In this document: positions 26,150 through 35,266 of the stretch, in pieces
Numbering within the stretch: position 1 is the stretch's first letter
How the letters are laid out: each line of letters begins with the position of its first letter
NCBI GenBank assembly: GCA_002729695.1
Contig: PBYQ01000003.1
Coordinates: 1 to 64,000 of the forward strand
DNA length: 64,000 nt
Reading direction: 5' to 3'
DNA from: Citromicrobium sp.
Lineage (GTDB): Bacteria > Pseudomonadota > Alphaproteobacteria > Sphingomonadales > Sphingomonadaceae
Program-made: the position numbers and the translations under genes
Notes under the pieces: generated by a model
Databases searched by the model: none
What the model saw: the letters and a program-made list of their open reading frames with translations, nothing else
Told to the model about the DNA's origin: nothing

Positions 26150-26524
26150 GTCTCCATTGCCATGGCCACCCCTGACCATGCGACAGAGCATCCGCGTTTA
26201 TGCGGCCCGCAGAAATACGAGGTACTACCAATGTGGAGCAATTACTGTTGCTTGTCCGGGCCCGCCCAGCAAATCACCTAGGTATCTGCCCACGGGGGAG
26301 AGCATCCGTTTCGGGTGCAAATCCTCCCGCATGCCCGGTCGCCATCTGGCAATGCACGAGAAGGCGAGTTTGCTGGCGAACTCGGCGCACCTTAAAAACT
26401 TGGAAAGCACTCGCGCGCTAGGGTCCAGCGCATGCAAGGCTCTCGCCCTCAAGCAAGCGCATCGGCAGATCGCCGCACCCATGTGAATGGGATGCGCATC
26501 GCGCGCATCGGCGGCTCGTCCGAC
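26150..26524. other. 375-base divergent intergenic region with strong secondary structure
   Basis: Lies between the FixJ-like gene (minus) and galE (plus). It holds both promoters and no convincing ORF. Notable elements are the 8-base palindrome ACCTAGGT at 26276-26283, the fold at 26256-26338 listed separately, and a second hairpin with GAGTT/AACTC around 26365-26384. A LuxR-family protein binding the 26276 palindrome is possible. Confidence 0.45.
26256..26338. other. Candidate structured RNA or regulatory fold
   Basis: The outer stem CCGGGC (26256-26261) pairs with GCCCGG (26333-26338). Inside, GGGAG (about 26296-26300) pairs with CTCCC (26324-26328), and GCATCC (26302-26307) pairs with GGGTGC through one wobble, leaving a GTTTC loop. 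The arrangement is not one I recognise as a named riboswitch or small RNA. Strand of transcription is unknown. Confidence 0.35.
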
Positions 26525-27535
26525 ATGCCCGTGCTGGTGACCGGCGGGGCAGGCTATATCGGCAGCCACGCGGTTCATGCGCTGCGCGATGCGGGACGAT
26601 CGGTGGTCGTGATCGACAATCTGTCGACCGGCTTTCGCTTCGCGGTGCCCGACGATGTCCCCTTCTACCATGGCGACATTGCCGATCGCGCCCTTCTGAT
26701 GCGGATATTCGCCGAACAGGGAATGGGCGAAGGCACCGGCGCAATCATGCACTTCGCCGGATCGATCATCGTCCCCGAGTCAGTCGAAAAGCCACTTTGG
26801 TACTACGACAACAACACCGCAAAGAGCCGCAGCCTGATCGAGACGGCTGTCATCTCGGGCGTGCCGCATTTCCTGTTCAGCTCGACCGCCGCGACTTACG
26901 GCGTCCCGGACACGACGACCGTCACCGAGCAATCGCCAACTGTACCGATCAACCCCTATGGCTGGTCCAAGCTGATGGCCGAGCAGATGCTGAAAGATGC
27001 ATCCGCCGCGTATCCGGTCAATTTCTGCGCGCTGCGTTACTTCAACGTGGCAGGGGCCGATCCCCGCGCGCGTACCGGCCAGTCGACCGCAGGTGCGACG
27101 CACCTGATCAAGGTCGCGGTCGAAGCCGCGCTGGGCAAGCGCGACTGCGTCAGCGTGTTCGGCACCGATTACGACACGCCCGATGGCACCGGCGTGCGCG
27201 ACTATATCCACGTCAGCGATCTCGCGGCGGCGCATGTGCTCACGCTCGATGCGCTGATTGCTGAGCCCGGACGTTCGCTGACGATGAACTGCGGCTACGG
27301 GCGCGGGTTCTCGGTGCTCGAAGTGCTCGATGCGGTCGATCGGGTGGCAGGGACCCGGATTGAACGGATTTACGCCGGGCGGCGCTCGGGCGATCCGGCG
27401 GCGCTGGTCGCCGACAGCAGCCTGCTACGCGCAACCGTGCCCTGGACGCCCCGGTACGACAGTCTCGACACCATCGTGGAACACGCGCTGGCTTGGGAGG
27501 AACGCCTCCCCGCCGTTCGCCAGTCCGCCGCCTGA
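26525..27535 (+). CDS. galE: UDP-glucose 4-epimerase
   Basis: 336-residue short-chain dehydrogenase-type epimerase interconverting UDP-glucose and UDP-galactose. NAD-binding motif GGAGYIGSHAVHAL at the N-terminus, FSSTAATYGVP catalytic Ser/Thr region, the catalytic Tyr-x3-Lys in NPYGWSKLMAEQ, and NVAGADPRARTGQS typical of GalE. ATG at 26525 (MPVLVTGGAGYIG) is the family start. Upstream in-frame ATGs at 26432 and 26492 would add an unusual N-terminus. It is about 14 kb from the galactose cluster and not part of it, so surface-glycan synthesis is as likely a role. Confidence 0.92.
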   Translation: MPVLVTGGAGYIGSHAVHALRDAGRSVVVIDNLSTGFRFAVPDDVPFYHGDIADRALLMRIFAEQGMGEGTGAIMHFAGSIIVPESVEKPLWYYDNNTAKSRSLIETAVISGVPHFLFSSTAATYGVPDTTTVTEQSPTVPINPYGWSKLMAEQMLKDASAAYPVNFCALRYFNVAGADPRARTGQSTAGATHLIKVAVEAALGKRDCVSVFGTDYDTPDGTGVRDYIHVSDLAAAHVLTLDALIAEPGRSLTMNCGYGRGFSVLEVLDAVDRVAGTRIERIYAGRRSGDPAALVADSSLLRATVPWTPRYDSLDTIVEHALAWEERLPAVRQSAA

Positions 27536-27670
27536 CATCGGTTCAAGCGCTCACCCGCGCTCAATAGCGCCGCATTTCATCGACCAGTCGCATAAACGCT
27601 CCGATCTGCGTCATTAGCCGTGCCATTGCATTGTGTTAGCCTCCCGGCATCAAAGGGGAGTCGATTACCA

Positions 27671-28564
27671 ATGCTCGAACTGCAGAATGTCACGCATGTC
27701 TATCCGAACGGAGTGCGCGCGCTCGACGATGTGACGCTGTCGATCCCGAAGGGCATGTTCGGCCTGCTCGGCCCCAATGGCGCGGGCAAGTCCACGCTGA
27801 TGCGGACCGTGGCGACCTTGCAGACGCCCAGTTCGGGCAGCATCCGGTTCGGCGATATCGACGTACTCGAAAACCCCGAGGAACTGCGCAAGCAGCTCGG
27901 TTACCTGCCGCAGGATTTCGGCGTCTATCCGCGCGTGTCGGCCTACGACATGCTGGATCACATGGCGGTGCTGAAAGGCATTTCCTCGTCTTCGGATCGC
28001 AAGGCGACGGTCGAGACGCTGCTCAACCAGGTCAATCTGTGGGGCGTGCGCAAGAAGGCGATCGCAGGCTTTTCCGGCGGGATGCGCCAGCGTTTCGGCA
28101 TTGCGCAGGCGCTGATCGGCAACCCCAACCTGATCATCGTCGATGAACCGACCGCCGGGCTCGACCCCGAAGAGCGCAACCGCTTCCTCAACCTGCTGGC
28201 CGAGATCGGCGAGAACGTGGTGGTGATCCTCTCCACCCATATCGTGGAGGATGTCGCCGACCTGTGCCCGCGCATGGCGGTGCTGATCGACGGGAAGATC
28301 AGCCTGCAGGGCGCGCCGAAGGAGCTGATCGACAAGGCACGCGGCACCGTGTGGGCCAAGACGATCGACCGCGGCGAACTCGACGAGATGCGCGCGAAGC
28401 ATGAGGTCATCTCGACCCGCCTGTTTGCCGGGCAGACGATCATCCACGTCCTTTCCGACGGCGCGCCCGAGCCGGGTTTCCGCACCGTCGAAGGCGGGCT
28501 GGAGGATGTCTATTTCTCCGCGCTCGCGACCTCGCGCCGCCCCGCTGCCGACATCGCCGCTTAA
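27671..28564 (+). CDS. ABC transporter ATP-binding protein (partner of permease-M1 fusion)
   Basis: 297-residue ABC ATPase. Walker A GPNGAGKST, signature FSGGMRQRFGIAQA, Walker B LIIVDEPTAGLDPEE, switch His in ILSTHIVEDVADL. The C-terminal extension, about 70 residues, is beta-rich. Start ATG at 27671 after a GGGGAG ribosome-binding site. It precedes the permease-peptidase fusion by 12 bases, so the two form one export or membrane-remodelling system of the ABC-2 type. Confidence 0.93.
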   Translation: MLELQNVTHVYPNGVRALDDVTLSIPKGMFGLLGPNGAGKSTLMRTVATLQTPSSGSIRFGDIDVLENPEELRKQLGYLPQDFGVYPRVSAYDMLDHMAVLKGISSSSDRKATVETLLNQVNLWGVRKKAIAGFSGGMRQRFGIAQALIGNPNLIIVDEPTAGLDPEERNRFLNLLAEIGENVVVILSTHIVEDVADLCPRMAVLIDGKISLQGAPKELIDKARGTVWAKTIDRGELDEMRAKHEVISTRLFAGQTIIHVLSDGAPEPGFRTVEGGLEDVYFSALATSRRPAADIAA

Positions 28565-28576
28565 GGGGGCCTGACA

Positions 28577-31500
28577 ATGTTCGGCAAGATTGCCCGCTTC
28601 GAGCTCAGCTACCAGCTGCGTAACCCGGTATTCTGGGTCGCGACCGTTATCTTTTTCCTCCTGACCTTCGGCGCGATGGCGAGCGACAACATCACCATCG
28701 GGGGTGGCGGCAACGTCAACCTGAACTCTCCGGTCGCGATCGTGCAGATGCATCTGATCCTGACGCTGTTCTTCATGTTCGTTACCACGGCTTTCGTCGC
28801 CAATGTGATCGTGCGCGATGAAGAGAGCGGCTTCGGCCCGCTGATCCGATCGACCCAGGTCAGCAAGTTCAGCTACCTCTTCGGGCGCTTCACCGGCGCG
28901 TTCATCGCGGCCGCGCTCGCCTTTCTGGTGGTGCCGCTGGGCATCTGGATCGGTTCGCTGATGCCGTGGCTCGATCCCGAGACGATCGGGGCGAACCACT
29001 TCAGCTATTACGCGGTCGCCTATTTCGTGTTCGCATTGCCGAGCATCTTCATGGTCAGCGCGCTGTTCTTCGCGGTCGCCACCATCACCCGCTCGATGAT
29101 GTACACCTATGTCGCGGTGGTGCTGTTCCTGGTGCTGTACGCCACGCTGATGTCGGTGGTTGGTACGCAGCCCGAATTTCGCGATCTGGCGAGCCTTGTG
29201 GAGCCTTTCGGGCTGGCCGCCTTCGCCAACGCAACGCGATACTGGACCGCAGCGGAATCGAACATGCTGACCCCGCCGCTCGGCGGCGTTCTGCTCGCGA
29301 ACCGGGCGATCTGGCTGGGTGTCGCGTTCCTCGCGCTGGCGCTTTCCTACTGGCGCTTCCGCTTTGCGAGCAAGGCGATCTCCGCGCGCAAGGCCCGCAA
29401 GGCTGCAAAGAAGGAGGCGAAGCTCGCGCGCAAGGAGCCGACGCTGGTCGATACGCTGCCCGAGACCACGCCCGACAAGGCAGGCTGGGCGCGGCTGTGG
29501 GCGCGCACCAGGTTCGAAATGGGTCAGGTGCTGCGCAGCCCCGCCTTCTTCGTGTTGCTGCTGATCGGCCTGTTCAACGCATTCGGCGGCCTGTGGTTCG
29601 GCAACGAGATCTACGGCACGCCCGCGCGCCCGATGACCTTCGCGATGATCGGCCCGCTGATGGGCTCCTTCGCGATCATCCCGGTCATCATCGCGATCTA
29701 TTACGGCGGCGAGCTGGTCTGGCGCGACCGGGAGCGCAAGTTCCACGAGATTATCGATTCCACTTCGGTCCCCGGCTGGTCCTACCTTGTACCCAAGACC
29801 ATCGCGGTGTCTTTCGTGCTGATCGCGACGCTGCTGATCTCCGTTGTCGGTGCGATGCTGATCCAGCTGATGCGCGGCTATACCGATTTCGAGATCGGCA
29901 AGTATCTCGCCTGGTACGTCCTGCCGCTGTCGGTGGACATGATCCTGATCGCGATCCTGTCGATCTTCGTGCAGGCGCTCAGCCCCAACAAGTTCGTCGG
30001 CTGGGGGGTCATGGTTCTCTACCTGATCGGCACCATCGTGATGAGCAGCCTGGGCTTCGAACATCCGCTGTACATGTACGGCGATACTGGCAGCATGCAG
30101 ATTTCCGACATCAACGGCGCCAACGTAGGCTGGTCGACCGGCTGGCGGCTGCGGCTGTACTGGGGCGCAATCGCTCTGGCGCTGGCCGTGCTCGCCCACC
30201 TGCTGTGGCGGCGCGGCGCGGACGCCGCCCTGTGGCCGCGCATGAAGAAGCTGCCGCGCAATCTCGCCTCTCCTTCTGGCGCGATCCTCGCCTCCGCGCT
30301 GCTCGTCGCGGCGCTCACCGGCAGCTACATCTACTACCAGATGAACGTCGTGAACGAGTACCGCACCAACGACGATAACGAGGCCGCACTGGCTGCGTAC
30401 GAGAAGAAATACCTCAAGTACGAAACCCTGCCGCAACCGACTGCGACCGACGTGAAGATGCAGGTCGATCTCTATCCCGACGACAAGCGGATGGAGGCCC
30501 GCGGGCGGGTCGCCTTCGTCAACGATACCGGCAAGCCGCTACAGCAGTTGCACCTGCGGATGGCCGATCCGGATTCGGAAATCCGCGACATCGAAGTCCC
30601 CGGCGCGAAGCTGGCGATGAACGACGAGGAAAATCGCTATCGCATCTATCGTTTCGACACCCCGCTGGCTCCGGGTGCGAAGAGTGCGTTCACCTTCGCC
30701 ACCCGCCGCTGGCAGCGCGGGATGCGCGCCAGTGGCGACGACACGCGGATGGTGAAGAACGGCGCGTTCCTCGAAAACAGCTCCTTCATGCCGCAGATCG
30801 GGATGGACCGTTCGGGCCTGCTGAGCGACCGTGCGACCCGCCGCAAGTACGACCTGCCCGCCGAACTGCGGATGGCCAAGCTGGAGGATGAAAGCGCGCG
30901 CAATCGCAACTACGTGAACAACGCGCCGTGGGTCACCTCGGACATCACCCTGTCGACCGTGGCAGGCCAGACCCCGATCGCACCGGGACGGCGCGTGTCG
31001 GATAAGGTGCAAGGCGACAGGCGCGTGGCGCGGTTCGTCTCAAAGCAGCCGATCCTCGGCTTCTTCTCGGTCCAGTCGGCCGCCTACGAAGTCGCACGAC
31101 GCCAGCACGGCGGCGTGACGCTCGAAATCTATTACAGCCCCGGCCACGACTTCAACGTGGAGCGGATGCTCGATGCGATGGAAGCCGCGCTGGATTATTA
31201 CCAGGCGCACTTCGGCCCGTACCAGTTCGACTATGCGCGGATCATCGAGTTTCCAGGCTATGCCAGCTTCGCGCAGGCCTTTGCCGGGACGATCCCCTTC
31301 TCCGAATCGATCGGCTTCATCGCCGACAATGCCGATGCGGAGAACATCGACTATGTGACATACGTCACCGCGCACGAGCTGGGCCACCAGTACTGGGCGC
31401 ACCAGCTGATCAGTTCCGACCAGCAGGGCAGCACCATGCTGGTGGAGACCATGGCGCAATATTCCGCGCTGATGGTGATGAAGCAGCTGTATGGCGAAGA

Positions 31501-32161
31501 TAACATTCGCCGCTTCCTGAAATACGAGCTGGACAATTACCTGTCCGCGCGCGGCAGCGAAGCGATCGAGGAGCTGCCGCTCGAGCGGGTCGAGAACCAG
31601 GGCTACATCCATTACCGCAAGGGTGCCGTGGTCATGTACCTGTTGCAGGACCGGCTGGGCGAGGATCGTGTGAACGAGATGCTTGCCGGACTGCTCGACA
31701 AGTACCGCTTCAAGGGTGCGCCCTACGCCAATGCCAACGATCTTGTCGGCGGGTTCATGTCGCTCGCGCGTAACGAGAGCGAGCGTGAGCTGGTCAACGA
31801 CCTGCTCAAGCGGATCACGCTGTACGATCTGAAGGCCGACAACGCCAAGGTCCGCAAACTGGCCGACGGCAGGTTCGAAACGCGGATCGAGGTCGAGGCG
31901 GACAAGTTCTACGCCGATGGCGAAGGGCGCGAGCGCAAGGCATTGCTGAAGGACTCGATCGAGATCGGCCTGTTCACGCAGAAGCCGGGTCTGGGCGCGT
32001 TCGACAAGGGCGATGTGATCTCGATGAAGCGCTACCCGATCCGCTCGGGCAGCCAGGACATCACCATCGTTACGAAGACGCGCCCCGCCTTCGTCGGCAT
32101 CGATCCTTACAACAAGTATATCGACCGCAACTCCGACGATAACATCGTCGCCACCGAATAG
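28577..32161 (+). CDS. ABC-2 permease fused to M1-family peptidase domain (1194 aa)
   Basis: N-terminal about 600 residues contain twelve or so transmembrane helices in two ABC-2 permease-like halves. They are separated by a Lys/Ala/Arg-rich cytoplasmic stretch (around 275-300) and followed by a final helix near 580. The C-terminal about 580 residues are an M1 gluzincin peptidase with the zinc motif HELGHQYWAHQ at His933-His937 and the second glutamate in LVETMAQYSALMVM. No GAMEN exopeptidase motif is obvious, so aminopeptidase activity is uncertain. The topology puts the peptidase in the periplasm. This fusion, paired with an adjacent ATPase, is a recognised but uncharacterised arrangement in proteobacteria and Bacteroidetes. 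Substrate is unknown. Confidence 0.88.
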   Translation: MFGKIARFELSYQLRNPVFWVATVIFFLLTFGAMASDNITIGGGGNVNLNSPVAIVQMHLILTLFFMFVTTAFVANVIVRDEESGFGPLIRSTQVSKFSYLFGRFTGAFIAAALAFLVVPLGIWIGSLMPWLDPETIGANHFSYYAVAYFVFALPSIFMVSALFFAVATITRSMMYTYVAVVLFLVLYATLMSVVGTQPEFRDLASLVEPFGLAAFANATRYWTAAESNMLTPPLGGVLLANRAIWLGVAFLALALSYWRFRFASKAISARKARKAAKKEAKLARKEPTLVDTLPETTPDKAGWARLWARTRFEMGQVLRSPAFFVLLLIGLFNAFGGLWFGNEIYGTPARPMTFAMIGPLMGSFAIIPVIIAIYYGGELVWRDRERKFHEIIDSTSVPGWSYLVPKTIAVSFVLIATLLISVVGAMLIQLMRGYTDFEIGKYLAWYVLPLSVDMILIAILSIFVQALSPNKFVGWGVMVLYLIGTIVMSSLGFEHPLYMYGDTGSMQISDINGANVGWSTGWRLRLYWGAIALALAVLAHLLWRRGADAALWPRMKKLPRNLASPSGAILASALLVAALTGSYIYYQMNVVNEYRTNDDNEAALAAYEKKYLKYETLPQPTATDVKMQVDLYPDDKRMEARGRVAFVNDTGKPLQQLHLRMADPDSEIRDIEVPGAKLAMNDEENRYRIYRFDTPLAPGAKSAFTFATRRWQRGMRASGDDTRMVKNGAFLENSSFMPQIGMDRSGLLSDRATRRKYDLPAELRMAKLEDESARNRNYVNNAPWVTSDITLSTVAGQTPIAPGRRVSDKVQGDRRVARFVSKQPILGFFSVQSAAYEVARRQHGGVTLEIYYSPGHDFNVERMLDAMEAALDYYQAHFGPYQFDYARIIEFPGYASFAQAFAGTIPFSESIGFIADNADAENIDYVTYVTAHELGHQYWAHQLISSDQQGSTMLVETMAQYSALMVMKQLYGEDNIRRFLKYELDNYLSARGSEAIEELPLERVENQGYIHYRKGAVVMYLLQDRLGEDRVNEMLAGLLDKYRFKGAPYANANDLVGGFMSLARNESERELVNDLLKRITLYDLKADNAKVRKLADGRFETRIEVEADKFYADGEGRERKALLKDSIEIGLFTQKPGLGAFDKGDVISMKRYPIRSGSQDITIVTKTRPAFVGIDPYNKYIDRNSDDNIVATE

Positions 32162-32220
32162 GGGGCCTCGCAGGTCCGGCAGGCGCCGGGCCTGCGTCAA
32201 TTGGCAAGGTCCTCAAGCGA

Positions 32221-32267
32221 GAATGCGGGGCGCGGCCGGTCTACCCAGACCGTCGCGCCCCGCATTC
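32221..32267. terminator. Large bidirectional hairpin between convergent M1 genes
   Basis: The outer perfect 14-base stem GAATGCGGGGCGCG (32221-32234) pairs with CGCGCCCCGCATTC (32254-32267). An inner stem CGGTCT/AGACCG (32237-32252) stacks on it. It lies midway between two converging genes, so it probably terminates both transcripts, although neither side has a strong U-tract. Confidence 0.6.
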
Positions 32268-32335
32268 CCTATCCTGCATCAACCGGTGGGACCATCCCAA
32301 TCCCACTCTGCGTGCGAGCGTGCCCCGCTACGTCC

Positions 32336-35020
32336 TCAGTGCGACGCCAGCCACGCGCGAAGTTCGGCCTGCACCCGCGGATCGCGGTCGATCCGGTCCT
32401 TGAGGCTGGCGATCGCACGGTCAACGGGTCGCTGCTGGTCGGCGGGCAGATCGGCCCGCAGCGCTTCAAGCTTCGCGAGCATTGCGGGATCGTAGGAACC
32501 GCCGACGAGCCCGGCAATGAAGCGGCTGCGCGCCGAGTCATCGACCAGCGCATCGACCCTTTCCAGGTGATCGAGCACGAAGTCGTAAGCCAGTTCGGGG
32601 TGGCGACGCGATACCGATGCGATGATCTGCGCGCTATCGGTTGCGCCCGGCCGATCGGTCAGCGCCAGCTGCAACGCCTCGCGGGCGAGCGCGTCGTCCT
32701 CGGCCGCACCGGCGAGCGACCAGTACGTGCTCCGCTCGACCGCGCTCGGCGCGTCGTCCGCCAGCTGCACGATGAGGTTCCAGTCGTCGCGCGTGGCATT
32801 GCGACCGGCAATGCCCAGCCAGGTGGTCTTGAGCGGCCCGTCGAGGGCGTGCGGATCGTCCGCAAGCATCGCAAAGCGGCGGCGCGCCTCGGCGATGACC
32901 GCCGGATCGCCCATCGCCGACATCACGCCCAGCAGCGCGCTGCGCAGGTTCGCATCGGCCACGGGCTCGCCGTCCTTCGGATCGTAGCCGAGGGCGGCAA
33001 GCCGCGCGCCGAACTGATCCTGCACCATGGCCAGCAGCTGTGCCTGTTCGCCCTCGGCATCGCTCGCCCGATCGAGCAAGCTCGCGAGCTGCGAATAGCT
33101 TCCCGCCGCTGCGGTGGCGACCAGCGGGTTCGCATCCTTGGGCACGGCAGCCAGCAGGTCGATCGCGCCGCCAAGCGGCTGGTACCCCGAATAGGCGAGC
33201 GCCATGTTGTCCGCCAGCAGCCCAAGCTGGTCGATCGGCTGGAAGCCGGGCAGTCCCTCGGTCAGCGAAGACAGCATTTCGGGGGTGTAAAGCGTGCGGA
33301 AATAGCCGAGCTGACCGCCGTTCACGATCACCGGCCCGCAACCCTTGAGGCTGTAGGTCGCCTTACCCTGGAGGACTTGGCGGGTCCCCTCGCCCGATCC
33401 GTGCGTCAGCAGCAGCGGCACACGCCATGCCTGCGGGTCGGCAGCGACCTCATCCATCCGGTCGCGGCTGAATTCGCCCTGCGAAAGGGTGATCCGGGTC
33501 ACGCCCGCAGAGCAGGTCGCGCTTTCCAGTTTTACCAGAGGGATGCCGGGCTGCAGCGTGAAGTCGTGCGCGATTTCGGTCAGCCCCGGTGCCCCGGCGG
33601 CCTCGATCGCGCCCCACAGGTCGTCGCTCTGCGTGTTGCCGTAGGCATGATCGCGCATGTAGCTGCGCAGCCCTTCGCGCCAGGTATCTTCACCGGCGTA
33701 GGCTTCGAGCATTGAGATGACCGCCTCGCCCTTCTGGTAGGTGATCGCATCGAAGGCCTGATTGGTTTCCTCGACGGTGCGGATCTTCTGCACGACCGGG
33801 TGGGTCGAGGCGAACCCGTCGAGCCCCATCGCCGCCTCGCGGCCACCGACGCGACCCAGCAGCGGATACCAGTCGGGATGAAGATGATCGGTCGCCTTGG
33901 TTTCCATCCAGCTGGCGAAACCTTCGTTCAGCCAGAGGTCGTCCCACCATGCCATCGTCACGAGGTCGCCGAACCACTGGTGCGCAACCTCGTGCGCCTG
34001 CACCTCGGCAATCGACTGGCGCGTCCCCGCGGACGTGATAGTGGGATCGTCGAGCAGGATCCGCTCGAAGGTGAAGACGCTCCCCCAGTTTTCCATCGCG
34101 CCGAAGAATTGCGAACTGCCCGGCCCGGCCACGTTGTCGAGCTTGGGAAGCGGGAAATCGACGCCGAAATACTCGCCGTAATAGGGCAGCAGCTTGGCCA
34201 GCTCGTCGAGCGCGTAACGCCCCTGCTCGCCCTTCCCGGCAGGCGCGACGATGCCGACTTCGGTACCCTCGTCGGCCATGGTGCTCAGCCGCTCGAAATC
34301 GCCGAGTGCGAAGAACAGCAGGTAAGACGACATCTTGGGCGTCGTCTGGAACACCACCTTCTTGCGCCCCTGGCCGAGCGCGGTGGAGCTGGCGACGGGC
34401 ATGTTACTGATCGCCATCAGCTCTTCGGGCACGATCGCAGCGAGGTCGAACGTGGCCTTGTAGCTCGGTTCGTCGAAGGTCGGGGCGAAGCGACGCGCGT
34501 CGGGCGCCTCGAACTGGGTGAACAGGCTGCGCACGTCTTCGCCGGTGCGCGCGTCGGGGTAATCGAGTGCGAACAGGCCGTTGGCCTGCGTGTTGATGGT
34601 GCCGGTGTAATCCGTTTCCAGCCGATAGCGTCCCGGGGCGAGCGTCTCCTCCGCCGTAAACGTCGCCGTCTGCCGCTGCGCATCGGTCGTCGCCGTCAGC
34701 TCGATCGGCGCGCCGCCATCTGCCGGCACGAGGCGTGCGCTCGATATTTCGAGATTGTTTGCATTGAGCGTGATCGTGGGGCTGGCCTCGAACAATTCGA
34801 AATCGACGCTGCTCGACGCGGCAAAGGTAAGCCCGTCCAGATCGGGCGTGACGGTGATGGCGTAGTGCGTCGGGGCGGCGTTGCGCGGCAGGTCGCTTGT
34901 GATCGAGTCGGGCAGCGGCGCGACTGCGACGGGTGCCGGAGTGGCCTGGGCATGGGCAGCGACGCTGCTGGTCCCTGCGAGAAGGATGGCGGCAAGGCTC
35001 GTGACATGGGCAATACGCAC
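32336..35020 (-). CDS. Secreted M1 family aminopeptidase (894 aa)
   Basis: Zinc metallopeptidase. The signal peptide starts at GTG (encoded Met) followed by RIAHVTSLAAILLAGTSSVAAHA. The M1 domain has the exopeptidase motif GAMENWG (about residue 305), zinc motif HEVAHQWFGD (about residue 340) with LNEGFASWMETK supplying the third ligand, and TYQKGEAVISMLEAY. An ERAP1-like helical C-terminal domain follows. It trims N-terminal residues of peptides in the periplasm. GTG at 35020 with GGAG 7 bases before fits the signal peptide. The frame is open much further upstream but that stretch is antisense to another gene. Confidence 0.9.
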   Translation of the reverse strand: MRIAHVTSLAAILLAGTSSVAAHAQATPAPVAVAPLPDSITSDLPRNAAPTHYAITVTPDLDGLTFAASSSVDFELFEASPTITLNANNLEISSARLVPADGGAPIELTATTDAQRQTATFTAEETLAPGRYRLETDYTGTINTQANGLFALDYPDARTGEDVRSLFTQFEAPDARRFAPTFDEPSYKATFDLAAIVPEELMAISNMPVASSTALGQGRKKVVFQTTPKMSSYLLFFALGDFERLSTMADEGTEVGIVAPAGKGEQGRYALDELAKLLPYYGEYFGVDFPLPKLDNVAGPGSSQFFGAMENWGSVFTFERILLDDPTITSAGTRQSIAEVQAHEVAHQWFGDLVTMAWWDDLWLNEGFASWMETKATDHLHPDWYPLLGRVGGREAAMGLDGFASTHPVVQKIRTVEETNQAFDAITYQKGEAVISMLEAYAGEDTWREGLRSYMRDHAYGNTQSDDLWGAIEAAGAPGLTEIAHDFTLQPGIPLVKLESATCSAGVTRITLSQGEFSRDRMDEVAADPQAWRVPLLLTHGSGEGTRQVLQGKATYSLKGCGPVIVNGGQLGYFRTLYTPEMLSSLTEGLPGFQPIDQLGLLADNMALAYSGYQPLGGAIDLLAAVPKDANPLVATAAAGSYSQLASLLDRASDAEGEQAQLLAMVQDQFGARLAALGYDPKDGEPVADANLRSALLGVMSAMGDPAVIAEARRRFAMLADDPHALDGPLKTTWLGIAGRNATRDDWNLIVQLADDAPSAVERSTYWSLAGAAEDDALAREALQLALTDRPGATDSAQIIASVSRRHPELAYDFVLDHLERVDALVDDSARSRFIAGLVGGSYDPAMLAKLEALRADLPADQQRPVDRAIASLKDRIDRDPRVQAELRAWLASH

Positions 35021-35266
35021 GCAAGGACTCCGTATGCTATTTGACTGCGGGCGGTCTGTAGCTCGCGACGGGGAGTCGTCCAAGCGACAATACATCGTGC
35101 CCCCGCGCGCGGTTATGACCGGGTATCTGCGGGCCTGACGTCTCCGCATCGCCACCGGGGCAGGCCCATGCGTGGGCCCATGCTTTTTCAAGCTGAACTT
35201 GCGATGCGGATGCTGGGGACTAAGGTGCCGCCCAGCGACCTTTTCACGGAGAACACCCGAAACTTC

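Noticed and set aside
26256..26338. Cobalamin riboswitch considered because of a GGTGCAAATCC-like string
   Set aside because: The B12 box and the expected flanking helices are absent, and the downstream gene galE is not a typical target.
27665..30436. 923-codon minus-strand ORF
   Set aside because: Antisense to the ABC ATPase and the permease-M1 fusion; composition is Gln/Arg/His-rich with no domain.
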